Notes under the pieces: generated by a model
What the model saw: the letters and a program-made list of their open reading frames with translations, nothing else
Told to the model about the DNA's origin: nothing
Databases searched by the model: none
DNA from: Bacteroidales bacterium UBA1223
GTDB taxonomy: Bacteria; Bacteroidota; Bacteroidia; Bacteroidales; P3
Direction: 5' to 3'
Assembly (NCBI GenBank): GCA_002309155.1
Contig: DBXB01000057.1
Coordinates: forward strand, 944-41,091
DNA: 40,148 bases
Shown here: piece by piece, positions 7,257 through 14,893 of the stretch
Position numbering within the stretch: the stretch's first letter is position 1
Layout of the letters: the number at the start of each line of letters is the position of its first letter
Position numbers and translations under genes: made by a program

Positions 7257-8606
7257 TTACTCCTTCATTCTGTCGTCACCCCAGACGGCGTTCATGGCAG
7301 CGATACACTCCTGTCGGGTGATGTCGTTTTTGCGTTCGAGGTGGCGTTGGTAGAAGATGCACCGTGACAGGCCTATGCGGTTGATTACCACGTCGCCGGC
7401 GAACGACTCGCAGGTTGGGGCTCCGCACAGACCACAGTCTATCTGAGGCAGGCTGGCTTTGAGTTTATTGATGCGTTCCATCTTCTCAAAAGCCTTGTTG
7501 CGGTCTTTGTCAAGGACGAACATTGATCGGGGCTGAGGTGGTTCAACACGACTGTTGGCAATCAGGAAATCCTTCATCTTGTCCATTTCACGTTCTCGAG
7601 GCACTTCTCCGTTGCGTTCACGTTCAGCGGCCTTGCGTGCGCGTGCATACATCCGCGCACCGCAGAGGAATCGGTTTTCGTAGCTCAGAAGGGCTCCGGC
7701 GCAGCTCTGTTCGCAAGCCCGCAACTCAAGGAACTCGACATCTTCGACCTCATCGTTCTCCAGCTTGTCGAGGAAGTCCATCACGTTCTTCAGACCGTCG
7801 ATGGCATAGCTCTTCTTTGCAAGGCAGATGCGTCGTTCTCCGTTGTTGAGGGTGCTGAGAATGGCGTCGCTCGACAGGTTTATGGTACGACTCTGCTTTG
7901 GAATATAGTTTTTGCCTTGCTCCTTAATCTTGCGGTAGGTGCGGTTGAATAACGAGTCCATATTGATGACTCCGTCGATGATGGAGCGTTTCTCGCCGAC
8001 GGGAGCCTTGACTGCGGCAATCTTGGCGGCACAGGGTGTCACATAAAATAATCCTATCTCTTCACGAGGTATGCCACGGTTCTGCAACTCCTCCAAGCAA
8101 TAGATTGCCGAAATGTCAAGAGGCGCCTTGATAGGCATGATGTTTTCGACCAGAGATGGATATTTGATTTGTATGAGTCTGACAATGGCAGGGCAGAAAC
8201 TGGATATCAGTGGACGAATGTCGGGATTTTCCATGGCATAGTGCTCTTTGGCCAACGCAAATATGTTCGCCGCAGATTCAACCTCGAAGACGTGTCTGAA
8301 CCCTAAGTCTTCCAATGCGTTGTATATTCGTGACACACGTATGTCTTCGGGAAACTGTCCGAGGAATACAGCAGGGATAAGTGCTACAGAATGGGGGAAT
8401 TGGTGCACCATCTCAAAATCATCCTGGTTGATGTAGATGGCTTTGACGGGGCATGCTTCGTGGCATTTGCCGCAGTCGATGCAGCGGTGCTCCTGGATGT
8501 ACGCCTTGCCACCGGTGATACGTATCGCTTCGGTGGGGCAGGATTTCATACACCGCATACAGCCTATGCATTTCTTGTCGTTGATTTTGAGAGAATGTAC
8601 AAACAT
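7257..8606 (-). CDS. [FeFe]-hydrogenase-like protein with degenerate H-cluster motifs (probable sensor)
   Basis: This 449-residue cytoplasmic iron-sulfur protein has two N-terminal 4Fe-4S motifs (Cys13/16/19/23 and Cys42/45/48/52) and then a hydrogenase large-subunit C-terminal domain. The three H-cluster motifs are altered. L1 is SSFCPA (Cys138) instead of TSCCPxW, so the Cys that relays protons in catalytic enzymes is Phe137. L2 is TPCAAK (Cys192). L3 is ELRACEQSCAGA (Cys298, Cys302), lacking the usual GG. The four cluster-ligand cysteines are therefore kept. A further Cys-rich Fe-S domain (CGLCGAPTCESF) lies near the C-terminus. Together with the ATPase and DRTGG genes just upstream, this matches sets thought to sense redox or H2 and regulate hydrogenases. 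A catalytic role is less likely. Confidence 0.85.
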   Translation of the reverse strand: MFVHSLKINDKKCIGCMRCMKSCPTEAIRITGGKAYIQEHRCIDCGKCHEACPVKAIYINQDDFEMVHQFPHSVALIPAVFLGQFPEDIRVSRIYNALEDLGFRHVFEVESAANIFALAKEHYAMENPDIRPLISSFCPAIVRLIQIKYPSLVENIMPIKAPLDISAIYCLEELQNRGIPREEIGLFYVTPCAAKIAAVKAPVGEKRSIIDGVINMDSLFNRTYRKIKEQGKNYIPKQSRTINLSSDAILSTLNNGERRICLAKKSYAIDGLKNVMDFLDKLENDEVEDVEFLELRACEQSCAGALLSYENRFLCGARMYARARKAAERERNGEVPREREMDKMKDFLIANSRVEPPQPRSMFVLDKDRNKAFEKMERINKLKASLPQIDCGLCGAPTCESFAGDVVINRIGLSRCIFYQRHLERKNDITRQECIAAMNAVWGDDRMKE

Positions 8607-8614
8607 TGTTTATA

Positions 8615-8641
8615 GGTTAAAAAGGTTAGAAAGGTTTAAAA
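8615..8641. repeat. 9-bp tandem array (GGTTNNAAA type)
   Basis: Three exact 9-bp units are seen: GGTTAAAAA, GGTTAGAAA, GGTTTAAAA. The array overlaps the stop codon of the anti-sigma-type ATPase gene. Arrays of the same unit occur at 20864-20890 and 23978-24000. Confidence 0.7.
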
Positions 8642-9046
8642 GTTCACTTCCATCTCCACAGTGGTTCCGACGCCAACCTCACTTGTCACGTTGAGTTTGT
8701 CGACATTTTTCTGCATATTAGGCAGACCCATGCCGGCACCGAAACCCATATCACGTACCTCGGGGCGAGCTGTTGAGTAACCCTCCTGCATGGCCAGCGC
8801 TATATCTGGTATGCCGGGTCCCTTGTCAGCCACAACCATCTTGATTTTGTCGGAGTCGATATCTACGAGTACCTTGCCGCCGTAGGCGTGGGCTATGGCG
8901 TTGACTTCGGCTTCGTATAGTGCCACTACGACACGTTTGACTATGGCAGGATCGACGTTGAGTTGCTTGAGTGTCTTTTTGACTGAACTGGAGGCTTTGC
9001 CGGCGTTTACAAAATCGCCTTCTATCACTGTATATTCTTGATGCAT
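8636..9046 (-). CDS. Anti-sigma-factor-type (RsbW/SpoIIAB-like) ATP-binding protein
   Basis: This 136-residue protein is a single GHKL/HATPase domain. The N box is in YEAEVNAIAHAYGG, the G1 box in VADKGPGIPDI and the G2 box in GFGAGMGLPNM, as in serine-kinase anti-sigma factors. It is cytoplasmic. No sigma factor or antagonist gene is adjacent. Instead it sits between a DRTGG protein and a hydrogenase-like iron-sulfur protein, an arrangement common near [FeFe] hydrogenases, where it probably relays a redox or hydrogen signal. The ATG at 9046 is favoured because HQEYTVIEGDF begins the conserved fold. The fold assignment is firm; the target is unknown. Confidence 0.85.
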   Translation of the reverse strand: MHQEYTVIEGDFVNAGKASSSVKKTLKQLNVDPAIVKRVVVALYEAEVNAIAHAYGGKVLVDIDSDKIKMVVADKGPGIPDIALAMQEGYSTARPEVRDMGFGAGMGLPNMQKNVDKLNVTSEVGVGTTVEMEVNF

Positions 9047-9128
9047 GATGCTTGGTTTGGATTGTTGATGATTGAATTGGGGTTGGGATTCTGTGTTGAT
9101 GGAAGAATGTTCCGTTCAAAACAGTTTC

Positions 9129-9470
9129 TCAATAAAGCGGTTTGATTCCGGCATCGTACAGGAGTCCGCAGGCCTTGAACATGGAGAAGGGACAGCTCAG
9201 GATAACCATATCGTTCTCTTCTGCCAGTTCCAGCATGTCTTCAGTCACTTTCTTGTTGCGGACAACTACGATAATGTCAAGTGTGGCCATGTCGCAGGTG
9301 CGGATTGTCTGCACGTTGCAAAGACCTGTTATCAGCATCGGGGTGTCCTTGAGAGTCAGCACATCGCTCATTAAATCAGAGGCAAAAGCGTGCTCAACTT
9401 CTTCGTCGAGTCTTTCTTCGCCTATGCAAACTGTTGCGTTAAGTAGTTTTGCTATTTCTCGAAGTGTCAT
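9129..9470 (-). CDS. DRTGG-domain protein
   Basis: This small cytoplasmic protein is about 113 residues from the preferred start. I chose the ATG at 9470 (MTLREIAKLLNATVC) because the family begins there. The frame is open back to 9563, but a promoter element at 9524-9531 lies inside that extension. Conserved blocks include HAFASDLMSDVL, MATLDIIVVVRNKKV and NDMVILSCPFSMFKACGLLY. DRTGG domains occur in CBS- and phosphotransacetylase-linked regulators and as stand-alone proteins in [FeFe]-hydrogenase gene sets. It is the first gene of the run 9470-7257 and is probably a sensory or regulatory partner of the two genes downstream. Confidence 0.8.
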   Translation of the reverse strand: MTLREIAKLLNATVCIGEERLDEEVEHAFASDLMSDVLTLKDTPMLITGLCNVQTIRTCDMATLDIIVVVRNKKVTEDMLELAEENDMVILSCPFSMFKACGLLYDAGIKPLY

Positions 9471-9523
9471 TTCTATTTTGTTTTTAGTTTTTTGGATATA
9501 ATCATTCCTTAAAAAGGAATCTG

Positions 9524-9531
9524 CAAATATA
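9524..9531 (-). promoter_or_regulatory. -7 promoter element for the DRTGG/ATPase/hydrogenase-like operon
   Basis: The minus strand reads TATATTTG (complement of 9524-9531), a full match to TAnnTTTG. It lies about 54 bp before the ATG at 9470. No convincing -33 box is seen. Confidence 0.45.
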
Positions 9532-9599
9532 CGGATTTTTTTGAAAATAGAAATTTTTAACATATTTCTTTAATGTGACTATTAAACGAATAAGCAAAT

Positions 9600-9639
9600 G
9601 GGAGTTAAAGGAAGTTAAAGGAAGTTGAGGGGAGTTAAG
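9600..9639. repeat. 10-bp purine-rich tandem array (GGGAGTTAAA type)
   Basis: Four exact 10-bp units are seen: GGGAGTTAAA, GGAAGTTAAA, GGAAGTTGAG, GGGAGTTAAG. They are followed by GGACAAATGATTTCGATT and then by AAACGAAT units (about 9667-9682). The spacer 9471-9746 otherwise shows only the promoter of the DRTGG gene. Sister arrays lie at 10701-10750 and 25200-25267. Confidence 0.8.
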
Positions 9640-9746
9640 GGACAAATGATTTCGATTTTTCGATTAAACGAATAAACGAATAAACAATTAATTAGTTAGG
9701 CAATATTTGGCGTTTATGTTCGTTGTTGAGATAAAAAGGATAAAAG

Positions 9747-10661
9747 ATGCAGAATCTGCTTAAAAAAGGCGACCGTATTGCAATAGTTGCCACAGCCCGC
9801 AAAGTGTTGCCACAGGAAATTGAGAAATCGGTGAAAGTGTTGAATTCCTGGGGACTTGACGTGGTTGTCCCCGACGGATTGTATGATGTCGACAACCAGT
9901 TTGCCGGTAATGACGCACACAGAGCCTCAATCATGCAGGAAATGCTCGACGATGACAGCGTGCAAGCTGTACTGTGTGCCAGAGGTGGTTACGGGACTGT
10001 GAGGATTATTGACAGGCTGGATTTCTCCCATTTTAATAAATCCCCCAAATGGGTTGTTGGATACAGCGATGTCACGGTTCTGCACAACCATATCCACAGA
10101 CAGTGTGGTGTCCCTACAATTCATGCTGTCAACGGCGCCGAAATCGGTGAGCATGGATCGGATTCCCCTGCAGTGCTTTCTTTGAAAAAGTTTCTGTTTG
10201 AAGGTTCGGTTACGTATGACTTCATCCATCCTGAAGGTATCGACACGGTGAGCAATAGAGTTGGAGAGTGCGTGTCGCCCATTGTTGGTGGCAATCTGTC
10301 GATATTATACAGTTTGTTGGGGTCGGCATCAGAAATAGACACCGATGGCAAAATATTGTTTATTGAGGATCTTGATGAGTATCTTTACCATGTCGACCGT
10401 ATGGTTGTCGCCATGAAAAGGGCTGGAAAATTCGACAAAATAAAGGGTCTGATAGTGGGTTCGTTCAATAAGATGCACGACAATGCCGTTCCTTTTGGCC
10501 ATAGTGCCGAGGAAATCGTGATGGACGCCGTCAAAGAGTATGATTTTCCTGTTGCTTTCTACTGCCAATTTGGACATATCGGTGCCGAGAATCATGCTTT
10601 GCCTTTGGGCGTGACGGCAAAGATAACCGTCGACGAGAATAAAGTCAAAATAATCATATAG
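9747..10661 (+). CDS. LD-carboxypeptidase, peptidase family S66
   Basis: This 304-residue enzyme is predicted to remove the terminal D-Ala from tetrapeptides of recycled murein in the cytoplasm. The S66 hallmarks are all present: LCARGGYGTVRIIDRLD, the nucleophile Ser107 in VVGYSDVTVLHNH, the catalytic Glu in ILFIEDLDEYLYHVDRM, and the catalytic His in FGHIGAENHALPLG. Its length is typical for LdcA. There is no signal peptide, and the ATG at 9747 opens the conserved N-terminus (LLKKGDRIAIVATAR). It is followed by 10-bp repeats and then an envelope-related operon on the same strand, from which it is probably transcribed separately. Confidence 0.92.
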   Translation: MQNLLKKGDRIAIVATARKVLPQEIEKSVKVLNSWGLDVVVPDGLYDVDNQFAGNDAHRASIMQEMLDDDSVQAVLCARGGYGTVRIIDRLDFSHFNKSPKWVVGYSDVTVLHNHIHRQCGVPTIHAVNGAEIGEHGSDSPAVLSLKKFLFEGSVTYDFIHPEGIDTVSNRVGECVSPIVGGNLSILYSLLGSASEIDTDGKILFIEDLDEYLYHVDRMVVAMKRAGKFDKIKGLIVGSFNKMHDNAVPFGHSAEEIVMDAVKEYDFPVAFYCQFGHIGAENHALPLGVTAKITVDENKVKIII

Positions 10662-10700
10662 TGATGTCTTATCACTGGTCACAAAAAATAGATGTATTGT

Positions 10701-10750
10701 CCCTTAACTTCCCTTACCTCCCCTTACCTCCCCTTAACTTCCCGTGACTT
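10701..10750. repeat. 10-bp tandem array (CCCTTAACTT type)
   Basis: Five consecutive 10-bp units run CCCTTAACTT, CCCTTACCTC, CCCTTACCTC, CCCTTAACTT, CCCGTGACTT. This is the reverse complement of the family at 9600-9639. The rest of the spacer 10662-10936 has only a short AGTGAT/ATCACT hairpin at 10660-10676 and the promoter element at 10921. Confidence 0.85.
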
Positions 10751-10920
10751 GTGTGATAATTGCCACCCTTCCTGCCGGTGTGATTTTTTGAAAAGAGCCT
10801 TCAGTTCGCAACTGTTATTGTTGGTGTCTCTTTAGTTTTTTCTGCAGGCTAAGTGCCTGATACGTATTGATATGCAATTTGTGGCTGTTTGCGTCATGCT
10901 GTATATTAGAATAAAATACG

Positions 10921-10928
10921 TATATTTG
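10921..10928 (+). promoter_or_regulatory. -7 promoter element for the deacetylase-kdsC-rlpA operon
   Basis: TATATTTG matches TAnnTTTG in full. A transcript beginning about 6 nt later would leave a leader of about 20 nt before the ATG at 10955, which argues against the TTG codon at 10937 as the start. Confidence 0.5.
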
Positions 10929-10954
10929 CAATCTCATTGAATTTCATACCGCCT

Positions 10955-12283
10955 ATGCTGTTAATCCATGTACCACGTTTGACCAACCGGCTGGGTTATA
11001 CATTGAATGTATTGTTCCGCGTCATCCTTAAAACGGATTTTGAGATTACGGCTGAAGATGAGATATTCCTGCAATCCAACCTGCCCAAACTCTGTTATGG
11101 TAGACAGAAGATTGGCGATGGATTATTCTTGCGTTCATGCGATTTGCTTTTCCAGACAACTATAGAGGCGCAATCGCCACGTTGTTTCAAATATGAGGAC
11201 ACCGTTGCGTTGTTCCCGGTCCATAATGTGAACAGCGACTTCCCTTTTGATATATTTGCCGCCTCATTTTATTGCCTTTCACGCTATGAGGAGTATCTAC
11301 CCCATCTGTCAGACTCCTATGGGCGATTTCCGGCCTCGGAGAGCTTGGCTTTCAATGAGGGTTTTCTTACTCAGGCGGTAGTCGACAGATGGGCGATAAT
11401 GCTTGCCGACAAAATCAGTGCCCGTTATCCAGAGTTGCGTTTCCCCACACGCTTTTTTGACTTTGAGGATTCGCTGGATATAGATACGGCTTACAGATAC
11501 AGGAACAAGGGACTTTTGAGAAATATCGTTGGCTTCAGCCGTGATTTGTCTTCGTCCGACGCCTCGACAGAGTTCAGGAAACGCCTTAAGGTCCTTCTCC
11601 GCAAAGAGGAGGATCCATACGACTGTTTTGATTATGTGATTGACTGTCACGGCAAATATCAGGGCATGTCATTGCTCTTTTTCCCATTAATGGCGGACTA
11701 TAATGTTTACGACAAGCCCATCTCTTATCAAAATAAGGAATTCAGGGAGTTGCTTCAGCACCTCTGTGATTATGGCAAGATGGGACTCCATGCTTCCTAT
11801 GCCTCTATGGAAGAGCCAGAACGAATCGCTGTAGAGGCCGAGCGGCTGTCGTCCTTGCTCCATCGCAGGACTATCCGCAACCGTTTCCATTTCCTCCGTC
11901 TGGTACTTCCGCAATCTTACAATGTTTTGATTGATAGTGGGATACTTCATGACTATTCTATGGGTTACTCTGAAGAGCCTGGCTTCAGGGCCGGGACGGG
12001 CAATCCGTATCCATTTTTTGACCTTGAGAGTGACTGTGAGACACGTCTTACCATCCACCCGCTGGTCTGCATAGATTCTACCTTTTACCACTTTAAAAAA
12101 TGTTCTCTTGACGAGGCTGAAGCTATTTATCTTCAGATTATTGATGAGGCTAAACTTGTGGGTTGTACGTTGTCGGTAGTCTGGCACAACCAATGTCTCT
12201 CCAACCAATTCGAGTGGGAGGGATGGAGACCTCTCTACGAGAAGGTTCTTGCTTATGCCGACGCAGCGAAAAAGAATAATTGA
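10955..12283 (+). CDS. Polysaccharide-deacetylase-like protein (DUF7033 type)
   Basis: The product is 442 residues from the ATG at 10955, which I prefer to an upstream TTG at 10937 because the family begins LLIHVPRLTNRLGYTLN. It has no signal peptide. Recognisable blocks are the N-terminal domain with PFDIFAASFYCLSRYEEYLP and DRWAIMLADKI, then an NodB-like region with FDFEDSLDIDTAY (an acidic pair where the metal-binding motif sits), MGLHASYASMEE and LRLVLPQSYNVLIDSGI, ending with LTIHPLVCIDSTFYHF. Bacteroidetes homologues are annotated as polysaccharide deacetylase family. The substrate is unknown; surface polysaccharide modification is likely. It leads a run of envelope genes with kdsC 19 nt downstream. 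Confidence 0.75.
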   Translation: MLLIHVPRLTNRLGYTLNVLFRVILKTDFEITAEDEIFLQSNLPKLCYGRQKIGDGLFLRSCDLLFQTTIEAQSPRCFKYEDTVALFPVHNVNSDFPFDIFAASFYCLSRYEEYLPHLSDSYGRFPASESLAFNEGFLTQAVVDRWAIMLADKISARYPELRFPTRFFDFEDSLDIDTAYRYRNKGLLRNIVGFSRDLSSSDASTEFRKRLKVLLRKEEDPYDCFDYVIDCHGKYQGMSLLFFPLMADYNVYDKPISYQNKEFRELLQHLCDYGKMGLHASYASMEEPERIAVEAERLSSLLHRRTIRNRFHFLRLVLPQSYNVLIDSGILHDYSMGYSEEPGFRAGTGNPYPFFDLESDCETRLTIHPLVCIDSTFYHFKKCSLDEAEAIYLQIIDEAKLVGCTLSVVWHNQCLSNQFEWEGWRPLYEKVLAYADAAKKNN

Positions 12284-12302
12284 CATAAATCCTCTTTGAC
12301 AT

Positions 12303-12821
12303 ATGAATTATAAGGCTAAACTGCATGATATCAAAGCTTTTGTGTTTGATTTCGACGGAGTGATGACTGATGGAGCCGTTTGGGTGTACGCCGACCGGGA
12401 GACTGTCAGATGTGGCAACATCAAAGACGGGTATGCAATACAGTATGCAGTCAAGAAAGGTTACATAATAGCAGTAATCTCAGGGGCGACTTCAAAGAGT
12501 ATCGACAACCGTATGGAATCACTTGGCGTTAAGCAGATTTATACAGGATGTGCAAACAAAATGCAGACTTATCGAAAATTTCTGTCTGACAACGGTTTGA
12601 CAGAGAACCAGGTCCTCTGTATGGGTGATGATATTCCTGATTATGAGATAATGAGTCATTGTGGGGTGGCCGCCTGTCCCGCTGATGCGGCCGTTGAGAT
12701 TCAATCAATATCTGACTATATATCCCTATACCGAGGAGGCGAGGGGTGTGTCCGTGATGTCATAGAACAGACGTTGAGGTTGCAGAATCAATGGTTTCAC
12801 CCTGATGCTGTTAATTGGTAA
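12303..12821 (+). CDS. kdsC: 3-deoxy-D-manno-octulosonate 8-phosphate phosphatase (HAD family)
   Basis: This 172-residue HAD phosphatase of KdsC type hydrolyses KDO-8-phosphate to KDO for lipopolysaccharide inner core synthesis. Motif I is VFDFDGVMTDG, with Asp16 as nucleophile and Asp18 as acid/base. Motif II is in AVISGATSKSID and motif III in MGDDIPDYEIM. The cap-less short form and the C-terminal GGEGCVRDVIE segment are typical of KdsC. It is cytoplasmic, lies 19 nt after the deacetylase-like gene and 6 nt before rlpA, so the three form one operon. Confidence 0.9.
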   Translation: MNYKAKLHDIKAFVFDFDGVMTDGAVWVYADRETVRCGNIKDGYAIQYAVKKGYIIAVISGATSKSIDNRMESLGVKQIYTGCANKMQTYRKFLSDNGLTENQVLCMGDDIPDYEIMSHCGVAACPADAAVEIQSISDYISLYRGGEGCVRDVIEQTLRLQNQWFHPDAVNW

Positions 12822-12827
12822 TTGTAA

Positions 12828-13532
12828 ATGATGAAGGGTTCCTGGCTCTTGATATTAACCATGTTGTTGACGCATGTTGCCGTGTGTCAAACTACAGTGC
12901 GGACGGTGTCGTCGGATGACACTGTCTCGGTTCATCAGATGCATGGAACCTACTATAGCGACCGTTTTGTCGGGCGCAAGACGAGTAGTGGAGAGGTCTT
13001 TACACAAGATAAATATACCGCCGCTCACCATACTTATAAATTTGGCACTCTGCTCCTGGTAACCAATACCTCTAATGGCAAGCAGGTTATCGTCCGCGTC
13101 AACGACCGATGCCCCAAAAACCAAGTGCTGGATATGACTCGCAAGGCGGCGAGACAGATAGGTATAGGATCAAGTCTGGTCGATGTTCAGGTACTGCCAT
13201 CAAGATTTCATTTTCTTTGGGAATCGCAAGACGAAATCCTTGATATTTTGAAAGACGGTGGTTTTCATGATTTTGTGTCGAACCTTGACAAGAATGATAT
13301 GCAGGGGCGTTATAATGTTGAACTCCTTGCCTGCCATTCTCTTAAAGAAGCCAAGAAATTGGTTGCCAAACTGCCTCTTTACCATCAGGATGCCGTCAGT
13401 TATAAACCGTGCGACTCAAGTGGTAAACATCTAGTGTTTCTCGACCTTTCGGCAAAATACACCAAGGCGTTGTCGGTGAAGTTGGAATTAAATAAACTTT
13501 TCCCTGATTCCAGAATAATTCCGGCCAATTAA
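12828..13532 (+). CDS. RlpA-like septal ring lytic transglycosylase/DPBB protein
   Basis: This 234-residue exported protein has a signal peptide (MMKGSWLLILTMLLTHVAVC-Q) and then a double-psi beta-barrel domain: HGTYYSDRFVGRKTSSGE, FGTLLLVTNTSNGK, VIVRVNDRCPK and LDMTRKAARQIG. These are the RlpA signatures. The C-terminal third (about 150-234) looks like a SPOR-type fold (RYNVELLACHSLKEAKKLV), which binds denuded peptidoglycan. In other bacteria RlpA cleaves naked glycan strands. Two ATG codons are adjacent at 12828 and 12831; either could be used. It ends the operon and its stop codon overlaps the base of a terminator. Confidence 0.85.
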   Translation: MMKGSWLLILTMLLTHVAVCQTTVRTVSSDDTVSVHQMHGTYYSDRFVGRKTSSGEVFTQDKYTAAHHTYKFGTLLLVTNTSNGKQVIVRVNDRCPKNQVLDMTRKAARQIGIGSSLVDVQVLPSRFHFLWESQDEILDILKDGGFHDFVSNLDKNDMQGRYNVELLACHSLKEAKKLVAKLPLYHQDAVSYKPCDSSGKHLVFLDLSAKYTKALSVKLELNKLFPDSRIIPAN

Positions 13533-13556
13533 GGACTTTGAAAAATGTCCTTTTTA
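13531..13556 (+). terminator. Terminator of the kdsC-rlpA operon
   Basis: AAGGAC (13531-13536) pairs with GTCCTT (13547-13552) and is followed by a T-rich tail. The stem begins within the TAA stop of rlpA. Confidence 0.6.
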
Positions 13557-13574
13557 TTGTTTTGCTATAAATAG

Positions 13575-13615
13575 ATGTCAATCATATATTTAACGTTTGA
13601 TTGGCATTTCTTTTT
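13575..13615 (+). terminator. Second, back-up terminator
   Basis: ATGTCAATCA (13575-13584) pairs with TGATTGGCAT (13598-13607) with one G-T pair, followed by TTCTTTTTAT. It stands between the rlpA terminator and the porP promoter. Confidence 0.55.
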
Positions 13616-13658
13616 ATAATTTTTTCTAAAAAAAGGTTACGGAATTGATTATTCTTGT

Positions 13659-13666
13659 TATCTTTG
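13659..13666 (+). promoter_or_regulatory. -7 promoter element for the T9SS operon
   Basis: TATCTTTG is a full match to TAnnTTTG and lies after two terminators, so it probably drives porPKLMN. The leader to the porP ATG at 13768 would be about 95 nt and A/T-rich. The -33 region is weak. Confidence 0.5.
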
Positions 13667-13767
13667 CAAGTCTAAAAACATATTATCTTGTTTGGACCAA
13701 GATAAGTGCTTTTAAGTATATTGTATTGAAAATAAATTTGTTATATTATATTAACTATATTAGTAAC

Positions 13768-14784
13768 ATGAAAATCGAAATCAAAAAAAGCATATCATTT
13801 TTACTTTTGATATTGGGATTTTCATGTGTTGGCCATTCACAACAGGAGGTTCAGTTTTCTCAGTACATGTTCAACCGTTTGGCAGTAAACCCAGGTTATG
13901 CTGGTAGTTCCGGTTCAATGTGCGGGTCGCTTATGTACAGAGGTCAGTGGCTTGGTCTGCGTCTGGATGCACCAACACCTGGAGGCAATGCAGGCTCACT
14001 ACCAACTGACTATCTGTTTTCGTTCGACTCTCCTGTAAAAATCCTCCATGGCGGTTTGGGTCTGACTCTCTTCGCCGATAAAATTGGTTACAACTCCACA
14101 GTTAGTGGCTCTTTTGACTATGCGTTCCGTATCTACTGGGGTCCCGGTAACCTCTCGGCAGGTATCGAGGCTGATTTCTATAGCATATCTCGTTCCGAAG
14201 GTCTTTTTGGTTACGACGACCTCCCGGGCAATATAAATGATATCCCTACATCTTCATCTGACCCTGCTCTTAACAACAAAGAGGTTTCGGATTTCCTGAT
14301 TGATGCTTCTTTCGGTGTCTATTATCAGGTGCCTGGCGCCTACTACATGGGCTTCTCTCTGAAAAATATTTTCGGGGCTCATAGTGAGGACCTGAATTTC
14401 ACTACCAGCCGTATCCTCTACCTTTTGGGCGGCTATGAGTGGGTTATCCCTTCAAATCCTTCATTTAGGCTTAAACCTTCGGCATTGATCAGAACGGCTG
14501 ATTTCTCCGTCTTTCAGCTTGACCTTTCCTGTCTGCTCGAATATCAGAACCTTTTCTGGGGTGGTGTGAGCTACCGATTCCAGGATGCTGTGTCGTTCTT
14601 GGGCGGTGTGAACTGGAACAAGATGAAGATAGGTCTTGCCTATGATTTGACAACTAGCAAACTCGGTATCTACAAGTCCGGTTTCAGTTTCGGATCACTT
14701 GAGGCGTATATCCGTTACTGCTTTAAAATCATTATACCTCCCAAACTGCCTTCTGTTTACCAGAATACCCGTTATCTACTATAA
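13768..14784 (+). CDS. porP: Type IX secretion system membrane protein PorP/SprF family
   Basis: The product is 338 residues from the ATG at 13768, with a signal peptide (MKIEIKKSISFLLLILGFS to GHSQ). The reading frame is open further upstream, but that stretch contains the promoter and has no signal-peptide character. The mature protein opens with QEVQFSQYMFNRLAVNPGYAG, the PorP/SprF hallmark, and continues as an outer-membrane beta-barrel of about 14 strands ending in YIRYCFK. PorP proteins help T9SS assembly or attach particular type B cargo at the outer membrane. It heads the conserved order porP-porK-porL-porM-porN known from Porphyromonas gingivalis. Confidence 0.93.
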   Translation: MKIEIKKSISFLLLILGFSCVGHSQQEVQFSQYMFNRLAVNPGYAGSSGSMCGSLMYRGQWLGLRLDAPTPGGNAGSLPTDYLFSFDSPVKILHGGLGLTLFADKIGYNSTVSGSFDYAFRIYWGPGNLSAGIEADFYSISRSEGLFGYDDLPGNINDIPTSSSDPALNNKEVSDFLIDASFGVYYQVPGAYYMGFSLKNIFGAHSEDLNFTTSRILYLLGGYEWVIPSNPSFRLKPSALIRTADFSVFQLDLSCLLEYQNLFWGGVSYRFQDAVSFLGGVNWNKMKIGLAYDLTTSKLGIYKSGFSFGSLEAYIRYCFKIIIPPKLPSVYQNTRYLL

Positions 14785-14893
14785 TTTGTCAAAACGAAAC
14801 TTTTATTTTCACTTTACGTAAAAAGGAGAAAACATAATATTCAGGCATTGCTTTCGCCTCATTATTTATAAAGAATTTAAAATCATTATTTAT

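Noticed and set aside
9471..9563. Upstream extension of the DRTGG gene by 31 codons
   Set aside because: The family starts at MTLREIAKLL and a TATATTTG promoter element lies within the extension.
10660..10676. AGTGAT/ATCACT hairpin right after the LD-carboxypeptidase gene as a terminator
   Set aside because: The stem is only 6 bp and is not followed by a T-tract, so it is not listed as a terminator.
13645..13767. Upstream extension of the porP reading frame by 41 codons
   Set aside because: It covers the promoter element and has no signal peptide; the ATG at 13768 gives a normal signal peptide.
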